Origin: Bacillota bacterium | Lineage (GTDB): Bacteria; Bacillota; SHA-98; UBA4971 | NCBI GenBank assembly: GCA_030024085.1 | Contig: JASEJE010000002.1 | Span: 62,001-126,000, forward strand | DNA: 64,000 bases | Direction of reading: 5' to 3' | Part shown: in pieces, positions 8,348-18,324 of the stretch | Position numbering within the stretch: the first letter of the stretch is position 1 | How the letters are laid out: each line of letters begins with the position of its first letter | Program-made: the position numbers and the translations under genes | Notes under the pieces: model-generated | The model's database searches: none | What the model saw: the letters and a program-made list of their open reading frames with translations, nothing else | Told to the model about the DNA's origin: nothing

Positions 8348-9261
8348 TCGTTGCGGTTTGCGTGAGTGAGACGAAGGGCGTGAGCAAGCGCGACGTCGGT
8401 CGGGCGAGGCTGGTGGAGGGGCACGGCCTGGAAGGCGACGCCCACGCAGGTCCGTGGCACAGGCAGGTGAGCCTCCTTGCCGAGGAGAGCATTGGGAAAA
8501 TGCGGGCGAAGGGCATTGACGTCGGTGCCGGAGCATTCGCCGAGAACATCACGACGCGCGGCATCGACCTTTGTCACCTGCCCGTGGGCACGCGCCTCGA
8601 AGTGGGTTGTGAGGTGGTGCTGGAGATCACCCAGATTGGCAAGGAGTGCCACAGCGGCTGTGCCATCTTCAGGCAGGTCGGGGAGTGCGTGATGCCGCGG
8701 GAGGGCGTATTCGCCAAAGTGGTGCGCGGGGGAGAGATCGGGCGGGGAGATGAGATAAGGGTGAAGACGCCGGTTCTGTTCGCTATCCTGACAGTGAGCG
8801 ACAAGGGGTCGCGGGGTGAGAGGCGAGATGAAAGCGGAGACGTGATCGAGCGCATGGCATCGGGCCTGGGCAGAGTGGTGGAGCGACGCATCGTGCCCGA
8901 TGAGTACGACATGATCGTGGAGGAGTTACGGCGCATGTCCGACAAGCTCGGGGTCGACGTCGTCCTGACCACCGGCGGCACGGGCTTCAGCCCCCGCGAC
9001 ATCACGCCAGAGGCTACGAGGTCCGTCATCGACAGGCTGGTCCCCGGCATTCCCGAGGCGATGCGCGCGGCGGGCCTCGGCAAGACACCCCACGCAATGC
9101 TGAGCAGGGCCGCGGCCGGGATTCGCCGTAAGACCCTCATCGTGAACCTGCCCGGGAGCCCGAAGGGTGTTGAGGAGTGTCTGTCCGTGGTGCTTCCGGC
9201 CATCCCCCACGCCGTGGAGACCCTGCGTGGGGTGGCGGTCGAATGCGCCCGCGCCGACTGA
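8335..9261 (+). CDS. MOSC domain - MogA/MoaB fusion protein
   Basis: Bifunctional 308-aa protein. Residues 1-145 form a MOSC domain (GLEGDAHAG, WHRQVSLLAEESI, GKECHSGCAIF), linked in other proteins to sulfurated Mo cofactor handling. Residues 150-308 form a MogA/MoaB-type molybdopterin adenylyltransferase domain (ILTVSDKGSRGERRDESG, LTTGGTGFSPRD, NLPGSPKGVEE). The start GTG 8335 is chosen because GAGGGGGAGG ends at 8330 and the MOSC fold begins right there; it overlaps the moaC end by 13 nt. The adenylylated cofactor it makes is the substrate for the two MoeA proteins upstream, so the operon covers late cofactor assembly and metal supply. Confidence 0.9.
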   Translation: MGGVVVAVCVSETKGVSKRDVGRARLVEGHGLEGDAHAGPWHRQVSLLAEESIGKMRAKGIDVGAGAFAENITTRGIDLCHLPVGTRLEVGCEVVLEITQIGKECHSGCAIFRQVGECVMPREGVFAKVVRGGEIGRGDEIRVKTPVLFAILTVSDKGSRGERRDESGDVIERMASGLGRVVERRIVPDEYDMIVEELRRMSDKLGVDVVLTTGGTGFSPRDITPEATRSVIDRLVPGIPEAMRAAGLGKTPHAMLSRAAAGIRRKTLIVNLPGSPKGVEECLSVVLPAIPHAVETLRGVAVECARAD

Positions 9262-9283
9262 GCGCGGCAGCGCGGCCTGATGC

Positions 9284-9312
9284 TTGTCCCTGGAATGCTG
9301 AGGTTGTATAAT
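9284..9312 (+). promoter_or_regulatory. Sigma-A-type promoter for hpt-guaA
   Basis: TTGTCC (9284-9289), 17-nt spacer, TATAAT (9307-9312). Predicted start of transcription is near 9319, leaving a leader of about 87 nt before the GTG of hpt. It separates purine genes from the cofactor operon. Confidence 0.65.
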
Positions 9313-9405
9313 GTGTACGTTCTTTCCGCCGGTGCCCCGGCTGTCCCGACCAGGGGCCAGGCGGCCGGGACGAGCTTTTGGAACATGCGGGAGGCGGAGG
9401 AATTG

Positions 9406-9938
<533 letters not shown>

Positions 9939-9942
<4 letters not shown>

Positions 9943-11468
9943 TAGCCATCCTTGACTTCGGCTCACAATACAGCATGCTCATCGCCCGCAAGGTGCGCGA
10001 GCTTTCAGTGTACTGCGAGATCCTTCCGCATGATACGTCCGCGTCGCATCTCGCGGCGCTGAAGCCAGAGGGCATCATCCTTTCGGGCGGGCCATCGAGC
10101 GTGTACGAGGAGAACGCGCCCGGCTGCGACCGGCGGGTATTCGAAATGGGCGTCCCGGTGCTTGGGATATGCTACGGGATGCAGCTCATGGCGCATGTCC
10201 TTGGGGGAGACGTGACTCCCTCCGGCCTTCGCGAGTATGGCAAGACCACGGTCTTCGTGGACGACCCGTCCGACCTTTTTGCCGGGATGGGCGCCAGCTT
10301 CACGTCGTGGATGAGCCACCAGGACCGCGTGAACGCGCCCCCGCCAGGCTTCGACCTCATCGCTCACACCACGAGCACCCCTGCTGCCGCCATGCGCGAC
10401 CGAGGACGCAAGCTTTACGCACTGCAGTTCCATCCTGAGGTGGTCCACACCGAGCGCGGCAAGGAGATCCTTGCGAACTTCCTGTTCAAGGTGTGCGGTT
10501 GCGAGCGATCGTGGACCCCTGGAAGGTTTGTCGACGATCAGGTGGACCGCATCCGGCAGGAGGTGGGCGACGGGCGCGCCGTCGCCGCGCTTTCAGGCGG
10601 GGTGGATTCGTCTGTGGCCTCTGTTCTGGTGCACCGGGCGATGGGCGACAGGCTCACCTGCGTCTTCGTGGACACGGGCCTGCTCCGGAAGGGCGAACCC
10701 GACCAGGTGCGCGCGACGTTCGGCGAGCATTTCCAGATGAACCTGCGCACCGTTGATGCGCGCGAGAGGTTTTGCGCGGCGCTGCGAGGGGTCGTCGACC
10801 CCGAGGAGAAGCGGAAGAGAATCGGGCGCGAATTCATCGACGTGTTCGAGGAGGAGGCCCGGCTCTGCGGCGATGTTGACTTCCTGGTGCAGGGCACGCT
10901 GTATCCCGACGTCATCGAGAGCGCAGGGTCGCGCCTCGGCCCTGCGGCGAAGATCAAGTCTCATCACAATGTGGGCGGACTTCCCGAGACCATGAGGCTG
11001 CGGCTCATAGAGCCCTTGCGCTATCTCTTCAAGGACGAGGTCCGGGCCATCGGGCGCGACCTGGGGATACCGGCATCGATACTCGAACGGCATCCTTTCC
11101 CTGGACCGGGGCTCGCTGTACGGATCGTTGGAGAGGTTACCCCGGAGAGCCTCGAGATCGTGCGTGAAGCAGACGCCGTCGTCGAGGAGGAGACGAGGGC
11201 AGCGGGGCTGTACACCGACCTGTGGCAGGCGTTTGCGGTCCTCCTGGACGTGCGGAGCGTGGGGGTGATGGGCGACATGCGCACCTATGAGCGACCCATC
11301 GTCATCCGCGCCGTGACGAGCGAGGACGGCATGACGTGCGACTGGGCGCGCCTTCCCCACGAGGTGCTGGAGAGGATCTCCACGCGCATCGTGAACGAGG
11401 TCAAGGGTGTGAATCGCGTGGTGTATGACATAAGCACGAAGCCGCCGGCCACGATCGAGTGGGAGTAG
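9939..11468 (+). CDS. guaA: GMP synthase (glutamine-hydrolysing)
   Basis: Makes GMP from XMP, ATP and glutamine. The 509-aa protein has an N-terminal class I glutamine amidotransferase (nucleophile C78 in GICYGMQ, HPEV near residue 165), the ATP pyrophosphatase P-loop LSGGVDSS near residue 218, and the C-terminal dimerisation domain ending [10 protein letters not shown], as in essentially all bacterial GuaA. ATG 9939 overlaps the hpt stop. A repeat element follows 15 nt downstream, and the purine permease gene is convergent at 11901. Confidence 0.97.
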
Positions 11469-11482
11469 CGTTCCCGTACGCC

Positions 11483-11645
11483 CTGAGTAGATCGCCGCAA
11501 GTCTGCGCTGCTCTTCAGCGCGCAGGTCCTCGCCAGGGCTGCCGGTGTTGCACTCGGGGACGGCGCCCCAAGCGGGGCGCGCTTGGCCAAAATCCGGCCT
11601 GTCGGGCGGGTGGCCGGATTTTGACACCCCTCGTGCCGCACCGTG
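11483..11645 (+). repeat. CTAAG cloverleaf element, copy 3 (second core type)
   Basis: Starts CTGAGTAGATCGCCGCAAG with the common left arm including the GCGCTG..CAGCGC hairpin. The core has P2 GCGCCCC/GGGGCGC and an 11-bp perfect P3 AAAATCCGGCC (11589-11599) with GGCCGGATTTT (11612-11622). The right arm is missing or replaced after GACACCCCTCGTGC. Inner stems differ completely in sequence from copy 1 while keeping pairing. Confidence 0.8.
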
Positions 11646-11664
11646 TGTCTGCACGTCGAGTGAT

Positions 11665-11704
11665 AAGGCCCCTGCGGAGCCTCAGTAGCTACCGCAAGGG
11701 CCTT
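11665..11704. terminator. Intergenic hairpin between convergent guaA and permease genes
   Basis: AAGGCCC (11665-11671) pairs with GGGCCTT (11698-11704), and inside it GCGG (11674-11677) pairs with CCGC (11692-11695). It lies in the 432-bp gap between two genes reading towards each other, where a bidirectional terminator would be expected, but there is no clear T-tract on either side. The rest of the gap (11705-11900) shows nothing I can support. Confidence 0.25.
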
Positions 11705-11900
11705 GTAGTCTGCAGAGCGTCCTTCGGATGCCGGGTGGATCACCTCAGACTGCCGCCTTGCCGCGCGCCGACGTGCTCCAGGTTGCGGGCCTCGCGCCTC
11801 TCCAACAGATCTCGAAGGATTCCATCGCAGGGGCCTCGCCAGACGTAGCTGCAGTCGAAACGGCAGGCGCCTTTCCGCCGGGCCCGCTTCGTCCTCGGCA

Positions 11901-13247
11901 TCAGGTCATGAGCGGCAGGATGAATCTGATGACGAAGAGCACCGCCAGCACCCACATGGTCGCGCTGATCTGCTTTGCCCTGCCCGCCAGCAGCTTGATG
12001 ATGACGTACCCGAGGACCCCGAATACGAGCCCTTCCGCTATGCTGTATGCGAACGGCATCATGGCGATGGCGAGGAACGCCGGGATCGCCTCGGTGAAGT
12101 CAGTGAAGTCTATCTTCATGACCGGCTCCATCATGAAGATGCCCACGATTATGAGAGCCGGCGCCGTGGCCGCGGCGGGAATCAGCTTCACGAGCGGCGC
12201 GAAGAACAGCGACAACAGGAACAGCACCGCGACCGTGACCGCCGTGAGGCCCGTGCGGCCGCCCTCGGCGACTCCCGATGCGCTCTCGATGTAGGTGGTC
12301 ACCGTGCTGGTGCCGAAGACCGCCCCACCGATGGTGCCCACCGCGTCTGCAAGGAGGGCCTGGTCGGCTCTGGGCAGCTCGCCCTTTTCGTTCAAGAAGC
12401 CTGCCTTTGTGGAGACGCCTATGAGCGTGCCTGCTGTGTCGAAGAGGTCAACGAAGGTGAAGGTGAAGACCACGGTTATGAGACCCACGTCCAGCAGGCC
12501 CCGGAAGTCCATCTGGAGGAAGGTCGGGGCGAGGCTGGGCGGGGCGCCGACAATGCTCGCAAGGCTCGTCGGCGTGGGGTTCAGCTTGAATACCATCCCC
12601 ACGACCGTGGTAATGAGGATGCCGAGGAGCAGCGACCCCTTGACGCGTCGCGAAATGAGAAGCCCCATCACAGCTAGACCGAAGAGGGAGAGGAGCACGT
12701 TGGGAGACGTTATGGTTCCGAGGCTCACGAGTGTAGCCGGATTCTTCACGATTATGCCGGCCTCCTGCATTCCTATGAACGCGATGAACAGGCCGATGCC
12801 AACGCTCACTGCAAGCTTGAGGGTCATCGGCACACCGTTGATGATGGCTTTTCGAACCGGGAGGAGCGTTAGTATCAGGAAGATCACGCCGTCAACGAAC
12901 ACTGCGGCAAGGGCTGTTTGCCAGCTTATGCCCATTCCGAGGACGACCGTGAATGCGAAGAAGGCGTTCAAGCCCATTCCCGGCGCCATCGCAAACGGAT
13001 AGTTTGCGTAGAACGCCATGATGAGGGTGCCTAGAGCGGTGCCGAGGATGGTCGCGACCATCACGGCCCCGACGTCCATGCCCGTGTTGCCCAGGATGGA
13101 AGGGTTGACAATGATGATGTAGGCCATGGTCATGAACGTCGTGATGCCCGCTATGATCTCGGTTCTCACGTTGGTCCCGTTCTCTTTCAGGTGGAACACG
13201 CTTTCAAGGAGCCCGCCATCTGCACTCTGCGACTTCACCTGTGCCAT
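11901..13247 (-). CDS. AzgA-type adenine/guanine/hypoxanthine permease (NCS2 superfamily)
   Basis: Membrane purine-base importer, 448 aa, with about 12-14 hydrophobic segments. The N-terminal GITTFMTMAYIIIVNPSIL, the FAMAPGMGLNAFF loop and the later FVDLFDTAGTLIGVS and TYIESASGVAEGGRTGL segments are hallmarks of the AzgA/PbuG branch (purine bases) rather than the UraA/xanthine branch. AGGAGG precedes the ATG by 8 nt on the minus strand. It reads towards guaA, so base uptake and hpt/guaA salvage are neighbours but separate transcripts. I saw no purine riboswitch in the 450 bp upstream. Confidence 0.9.
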   Translation of the reverse strand: MAQVKSQSADGGLLESVFHLKENGTNVRTEIIAGITTFMTMAYIIIVNPSILGNTGMDVGAVMVATILGTALGTLIMAFYANYPFAMAPGMGLNAFFAFTVVLGMGISWQTALAAVFVDGVIFLILTLLPVRKAIINGVPMTLKLAVSVGIGLFIAFIGMQEAGIIVKNPATLVSLGTITSPNVLLSLFGLAVMGLLISRRVKGSLLLGILITTVVGMVFKLNPTPTSLASIVGAPPSLAPTFLQMDFRGLLDVGLITVVFTFTFVDLFDTAGTLIGVSTKAGFLNEKGELPRADQALLADAVGTIGGAVFGTSTVTTYIESASGVAEGGRTGLTAVTVAVLFLLSLFFAPLVKLIPAAATAPALIIVGIFMMEPVMKIDFTDFTEAIPAFLAIAMMPFAYSIAEGLVFGVLGYVIIKLLAGRAKQISATMWVLAVLFVIRFILPLMT

Positions 13248-13701
13248 GCCGAAACCTCCTCACGTTCTGACATCCTCCGAGTGTGAGCCCAGAGATGTCT
13301 GCTGTTCCTCCAAGTGTCGTCGGTGCTGCGCCATAGTTGCGCTCGTTGCGCTCCTGGGGCGGTGTGCTGGGTGCGAGCCTCCCTGGGATCTGGCCTTCGA
13401 GCTTGCCGAGTCCGAATAGTGGAGCAGCGCGGACTCAAGCCACCTGGAACGCACCGGACGACTGGCACAGACCAGTGAGTGTACACTTGGACGCATAACA
13501 TGCGAGTCATAAGTGTGCCTGATGCGTACCTGATCGTGCTCCGTAGCGTCAGAGATCCGTTGAGTTTGCTTTCTTTTGCCTCCCCCGGGACCTCCCTCCC
13601 TTCTCGCTCGATCCGCCGCGACCCGGAACCCAAGCCGCTGGCATGTCCTCTTTCTGGCATTTCGACGCGTCTATGGAAAAACCTCCTCAGTCAGGACGGC
13701 C
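13248..13701. other. 454-bp gap between permease start and aminotransferase stop
   Basis: The gap must hold the promoter of the minus-strand permease and the end of the minus-strand aminotransferase. I see no confident -35/-10 pair, no purine riboswitch core and no T-tract terminator. Short open frames on both strands have no Shine-Dalgarno support or recognisable protein character. Confidence 0.4.
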
Positions 13702-14898
13702 TCAGCGGCCCGACGGCCGCCCGGCGCCGACGGATGTTGCAAGGGCGGATATGACGTGATCGAGGTCGTCCTTCGTGAGCGCAGGGTGCACGGGAAGCGA
13801 GAGGACGCGCCGGTAGGCCCACTCCGTCACGGGGCACGACGCGGCTGCGGCACTGAAGCGGTCCGCGAGGGCGGGCTGGGCGTAGATCGGCTCCGGGTAG
13901 TGGACACCGGTTTCCACGCCGGTCGCCTTCAGAGCCGACGCGATCTCGTCGCGGTTACGGCCAGCCTTCTCCTCGTCCACGGTCACGGTATACTGATGAA
14001 AAACGTGCGTCACGTGCGGCGCGACGTAAGGAGGCGTTATGCCCGGAAGCGCCGACAGCGCGGAGCTGAGGTGCGCTGCGTTTTCGCGCCGGGCGCGCGA
14101 GAAGTCGTCTATGAGGCCGATCTGCGTCCGCCCGATGGCTGCGGCCACCTCGGTCATGCGGTAGTTGAAGCCGACCATCGTGTGGTGGTACTTGCTCTCC
14201 TGGCCGATGTTGCGCAGGCGGCAGATCTTCGCGGCCAGGTCGTCACTTGCGGTCGTTACGAAGCCGCCTTCCATCGTGTGGAGGTTCTTCGTGGCGTAGG
14301 TGCTGAAGCAGGTTACATCGCCTATCGTTCCGATCTTCTTGCCCCGGTACTCGGCGCCGATGGCCTGCGCCGCGTCCTCCACGATGAAGAGGCCGTGGCG
14401 CTCGGCGATTGACCGGATGGCGTCCATCTCTGCGGGCTGGCCATAGAGATGCACCGGCTCGATGCCCACAGTGCGCGGGTTTATCCTTTCCTCGATAGAG
14501 GCAGGGTCGATGTTGAACGTCCTGGGGTCGATGTCCGCGAAAATCGGGGTTGCGCCGCAATACATGATGGCGTAGGCCGACGAAGCGAAGCTGAAAGGCG
14601 TCGTGATGACTTCGTCCCCGGCGCTGATCCCGAGCGCCAGAAACGCCAGGTGCAGTGCGGCGGTGCCGCTACCGACGGCGATCACGTGTTTTGCGCCCAG
14701 GTACTCGCGAAGACGCTCCTCGAAGTCCTCGACCATCCGTCCCTGAATGAGCATTCCCGACCGCAGCACCGAGAGCACAGTCTCCTCTATCTCCGGCCCG
14801 TGGTAGGGCTTCGCCATGGGGACCCGCCGGAATCCCGGGTTCATTGCAGCTACGCCATTTCCACCATCATTGCCGTGCGATTCGCGCTCTGACTCCAT
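13702..14898 (-). CDS. DegT/DnrJ/EryC1/StrS-family PLP aminotransferase
   Basis: PLP-dependent sugar aminotransferase-like enzyme, 398 aa. The fold-type I features are the GSGTAALHLA phosphate-binding region, the VEDAAQA Asp that contacts the pyridine nitrogen, and FSTYATKNLHTMEGG containing the Schiff-base Lys. These place it in the family that aminates keto sugars for cell-surface glycans or secondary metabolites. AGGAGAG precedes the ATG at 14898. No other sugar-nucleotide genes are nearby, so the substrate is unknown, and a regulatory role cannot be excluded. The first 18 residues are a polar tail before the conserved domain. Confidence 0.88.
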   Translation of the reverse strand: MESERESHGNDGGNGVAAMNPGFRRVPMAKPYHGPEIEETVLSVLRSGMLIQGRMVEDFEERLREYLGAKHVIAVGSGTAALHLAFLALGISAGDEVITTPFSFASSAYAIMYCGATPIFADIDPRTFNIDPASIEERINPRTVGIEPVHLYGQPAEMDAIRSIAERHGLFIVEDAAQAIGAEYRGKKIGTIGDVTCFSTYATKNLHTMEGGFVTTASDDLAAKICRLRNIGQESKYHHTMVGFNYRMTEVAAAIGRTQIGLIDDFSRARRENAAHLSSALSALPGITPPYVAPHVTHVFHQYTVTVDEEKAGRNRDEIASALKATGVETGVHYPEPIYAQPALADRFSAAAASCPVTEWAYRRVLSLPVHPALTKDDLDHVISALATSVGAGRPSGR

Positions 14899-14959
14899 CG
14901 TATCTCTCCTCGTGTGACAGCTCTTACCGGGTTGTTGCGCGAGGCCGCTCTTGCGGTGT

Positions 14960-15171
14960 GCTAACTAGATCGCCACAAGCTCGCGCTGCTTTTCAGCGCG
15001 CAGGTCCTCGCCAGGGTTGCCGGTGTTGCGCTCCGGGGACGGCGCGTGCGGTGAGATGCGTTCGAATTTGGCGCTCAAGGCTAGCCAAATTCCAGGCGCC
15101 CCGCCCTGGCAAGCACCGGCAACCCCAACACCGTCAGGAAAAGTGGCGCAAACTTATGGCGCCATACTTAG
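14960..15171 (+). repeat. CTAAG cloverleaf element, copy 4 (full length)
   Basis: 212-bp complete copy running from CTAACTAGATCGCC to GGCGCCATACTTAG. Terminal inverted repeats of about 33 bp match at roughly 24 positions. The left arm holds the hairpin GCGCTG..CAGCGC and the right arm TGGCGC..GCGCCA. The core outer stem is GGTTGCCGGTG/CACCGGCAACC. P3 is GAATTTGGC (15064-15072) with GCCAAATTC (15084-15092). The following 276 bp to tldD (15172-15447) show no gene; a TAGAAT at 15367-15372 lacks a matching -35. Confidence 0.88.
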
Positions 15172-15447
15172 TCGCGAGGCCCTGCCGCGCTGCTGGGGTT
15201 GCAGGGTGGAATCCCGGCCTTCTGACGGCCTCTATCTCTGTATTCTTTACACACGACAGAGCATATTCTGCGCATGACCTGGATCTCCTGCCTCTTGTGA
15301 GCGCGACGCCGTCGCGTCCGTCCTGGAAAATCCGTCCTCGGAGTGGAGGGATACGGTGACGTCGTGTAGAATACCCAACAACATGCCAGGGGATCACGCG
15401 GCCGACTGAGGACGCCACCTGAAGACGTATCGGAGGGGGGACGCATC

Positions 15448-16899
15448 TTGCGGGACGTGCCGGAACTCAAAGATGCCCTCGATCTCGCGGTGGCGAGAGG
15501 GGCGAGCTATGCCGACATCAGGGTGGTGAGAAGACGACAGGAATCGCTGTCCGTCAAGAACGGGACGGTCGAGGGCGTGTCCATGAGCGAAGACGCAGGC
15601 TTCGGCGTGAGGGTTCTCGTGAACGGCGCCTGGGGGTTTGCGTCCAGCTCGAAGCTGGACCTTGACGAGGCCCTGCGGGTTGCGGGCGACGCGGTCAGGA
15701 TAGCGCGGGCAAGCGGTGCTGTCAAGCAGCGCGACGTCAGGCTGGCGCCTGTAGAGCCTGTTACCGGATCGCACGCGACGCCGTGCAAGGTGGACCCGTT
15801 CGAGGTCCCGGTGGACGAGAAGATCCAGGTCCTCCTCGACGCTGACAGACTGGCGCGCGAGGATGAGAGGGTCAGGGTTTCCACGGCCTCGATGGGCTTC
15901 TTCGAGGAAGAGAAGACCTTCATGTCGACGGAAGGCGCGAGGATCGAGCAGAAGAGGGTGGAAAGCGGCGCCGGCCTCTCGGCGGTGGCCGTCGGCCAGG
16001 GAGAGGTGCAGAGGCGGTCTTACCCGGCGGCGTTCGGGGGCGACTTCGCGTGCGCCGGGTATGAGTTCGTGGAGGCGCTCGACCTTCCGGGCCATGCGGA
16101 GCAGGTGGGCAGGGAGGCTGGAGAACTTCTCGAGGCCCCGCAGTGCCCGTCCGTGACCACCACCGTGATCGTGGGAACCAACCAGATGGCCCTGCAGATA
16201 CACGAGTCCTGCGGGCATCCGTCGGAACTCGACAGGGTGCTTGGCACCGAGGCGAGCTACGCGGGCACGAGCTTCCTGACCCCCGAGAAACGAGGCAAGT
16301 TCAGGTACGGGTCCGAGCTTGTGAGCATCACGGCGGACGCGACGATCCCGGGGGGCCTTGGCAGCTTCGGGTACGATGACGAGGGTGTGCCTGCCCAGCG
16401 GACGCCGCTCGTGGACGGGGGCATATTCGCGAATTACCTGACGTCGCGGGAGACGGCGACAAGGTTTGGCGAAATGAGCGGCGGGACCATGCGTGCCGAC
16501 GGCCCGCACCGGATGCCGATAATCAGGATGACCAACATCAACCTCGAGCCCGGCGATTGGACGCTCGAGGAGATGATCCGCGACACGAAGGAAGGCATCT
16601 TCCTCGACACGAACAAGAGCTGGAGCATTGACGACAAGCGCCTCAATTTCCAGTTCGGCACGGAGGTGGGTTACCTCATCAAGGACGGCGCCATCGCCGG
16701 GATGGTGAAGAACCCGACCTACACGGGGATCACGCCGGAGTTCTGGGGTGGCTGCGATGCCGTCGCAGGCAGGGACGAATGGCACCTCTGGGGCATTCCC
16801 AGTTGCGGCAAGGGCGAGCCGATGCAGGTGGCGCACGTCGGCCACGGCTCGGCGCCTGCGAGATTCCGTAACGTGAGGGTAGGTGTTGGGAAATGGTAG
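15448..16899 (+). CDS. tldD: TldD family metalloprotease
   Basis: Subunit of the TldD/TldE zinc protease that trims unstructured or leader peptides in the cytosol. The 483-aa product carries the zinc-binding HESCGH in LQIHESCGHPSELD near residue 250 and the C-terminal GYLIKDGAIAGMVKNPTYTG typical of the family. The start is TTG 15448 with GGAGGGG upstream. The partner gene overlaps by 7 nt, as usual for this heterodimer. No RiPP precursor or other modification gene is visible next to it, so a general proteolytic role is more likely than a dedicated bacteriocin role. Confidence 0.92.
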   Translation: MRDVPELKDALDLAVARGASYADIRVVRRRQESLSVKNGTVEGVSMSEDAGFGVRVLVNGAWGFASSSKLDLDEALRVAGDAVRIARASGAVKQRDVRLAPVEPVTGSHATPCKVDPFEVPVDEKIQVLLDADRLAREDERVRVSTASMGFFEEEKTFMSTEGARIEQKRVESGAGLSAVAVGQGEVQRRSYPAAFGGDFACAGYEFVEALDLPGHAEQVGREAGELLEAPQCPSVTTTVIVGTNQMALQIHESCGHPSELDRVLGTEASYAGTSFLTPEKRGKFRYGSELVSITADATIPGGLGSFGYDDEGVPAQRTPLVDGGIFANYLTSRETATRFGEMSGGTMRADGPHRMPIIRMTNINLEPGDWTLEEMIRDTKEGIFLDTNKSWSIDDKRLNFQFGTEVGYLIKDGAIAGMVKNPTYTGITPEFWGGCDAVAGRDEWHLWGIPSCGKGEPMQVAHVGHGSAPARFRNVRVGVGKW

Positions 16900-18254
16900 G
16901 CGCGAAGGGCAAGGCCTTGCGGAGCAGGGACCATGCACGGGTGGCCGATATCGTGCTGAATACGTCCAGGGCCGACCAGGTCGAGGTGGCCGTCGAGACG
17001 GCTGACACTTACCTCACGCGGTTTGCCAATTCCGAAATCCACCAGAATACCGGTGAACACACGACGGAAGTGGTGGTGAGATCGGTATTCGGCCAAAAGG
17101 TGGGAGTGGCTTCCACCACCAGCCTCGACCGGGGGGCGGTGGAGGAGACGGTGAGGCGGGCCGAGGATATCGCGAAGCTGCAGCCTGAGAACCCCGGGTT
17201 CCCGGGGCTGCCGGGGCCGGCCGAGTATGGGGCGGCCGATGGGTACTGCGAAGAGACGGCGGCATGCTCGCCCGAACAGCGGGCGGCGGGGGTGGCCGAG
17301 ATCTGCGGGCTTGCGGTCAAGAACGGGCTTGTAGCTTCGGGGTCGTTCTCCACGGCTGCGCGCGAGGCGATGGTCGCAAACTCGCGTGGGCTTCTCGCCG
17401 AGATGCGGTTCACCCGTGCGAACCTCCTCACGGTGGCCATGTCTACGACGGGTTCGGGTTACGGGGAGCAGTTCTCGGTGTGCGTGGGCGATATAGACCC
17501 GCGCCAGGTGGCCGAGGAGGCGGTGGAGGGGTGCCTCGCCGACGCCGAGCCAGGGGATGTCGAGCCAGGCGAGTATGAGGCCATCTTCGAGGAGTACGCG
17601 GTGGCAGACATGATCCAGATGCTCGCCTACATGGGGCTTGGCGCGCTGGCGTTCCAGGAAGGCCGCAGCTTCATGTCGGGTAACATCGGGCAGAAGATAA
17701 CCGGCGGCAACATCACAATCTGGGATGACGGGCTCGACCCGGCGGGGGTGCCGCTGCCTTTCGACGTTGAGGGCGTGCCCAAGCAGAAGGTGGTACTCAT
17801 CGAGGGGGGCGTCGCGCGGGGTGTCGTGTACGACTCGTACACGGCGGCGCGGGAGGGGAAGCAGTCCACAGGCCATGCCATATCGCCTCTGCCTTCGGCC
17901 GGGCCTTTCGCCGTCAACCTCTTCATGGCGGGAGGCGACTCCAGCCTGGAGGAGATGATTGCCGCCACGAAGCGCGGCATCTATGTGAAGCGACTCCATT
18001 ACACGAACCCCGTCCATCCGGTGAAGTCGCTCCTGACGGGCATGACCAGGGACGGCACGTTCCTTGTGGAGAACGGCAGGATCGTGCGGCCCGTGAAGAA
18101 CCTTCGCTTCACCGAGAGCATCCTCGGCGCGCTGGGGTCGGCGGAACTCGTCTCAAGGGAGACGAAGCTCCTGCCCCTCTACTCGCTGGGCGGCGTGAGG
18201 GCCCCGGCAGTGAAGGTGAATAGGTTCACCTTCACGGGTGTTACCGAGTACTAA
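16893..18254 (+). CDS. tldE: TldE/PmbA family protein
   Basis: Partner of TldD, 453 aa. It shares the fold (FANSEIHQNTGEH near the N-terminus, KITGGNITIWDDG in the middle) but lacks the HExxxH motif, as TldE/PmbA proteins do; it forms the heterodimeric cavity that admits extended peptides. ATG 16893 overlaps the tldD end by 7 nt, so the two are translationally coupled. It ends 70 nt before a decayed gene on the other strand. Confidence 0.9.
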   Translation: MVGAKGKALRSRDHARVADIVLNTSRADQVEVAVETADTYLTRFANSEIHQNTGEHTTEVVVRSVFGQKVGVASTTSLDRGAVEETVRRAEDIAKLQPENPGFPGLPGPAEYGAADGYCEETAACSPEQRAAGVAEICGLAVKNGLVASGSFSTAAREAMVANSRGLLAEMRFTRANLLTVAMSTTGSGYGEQFSVCVGDIDPRQVAEEAVEGCLADAEPGDVEPGEYEAIFEEYAVADMIQMLAYMGLGALAFQEGRSFMSGNIGQKITGGNITIWDDGLDPAGVPLPFDVEGVPKQKVVLIEGGVARGVVYDSYTAAREGKQSTGHAISPLPSAGPFAVNLFMAGGDSSLEEMIAATKRGIYVKRLHYTNPVHPVKSLLTGMTRDGTFLVENGRIVRPVKNLRFTESILGALGSAELVSRETKLLPLYSLGGVRAPAVKVNRFTFTGVTEY

Positions 18255-18324
18255 GGGTACCGCCGTTCGTTGCGCACGGAGGCGCGAACGTGGTGTAACC
18301 GGAGTTCGGCGTCTGGGAGGGAAT

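Noticed and set aside
13248-13500. Purine riboswitch upstream of the permease
   Set aside because: No conserved loop sequences or three-way junction could be found on the minus strand.
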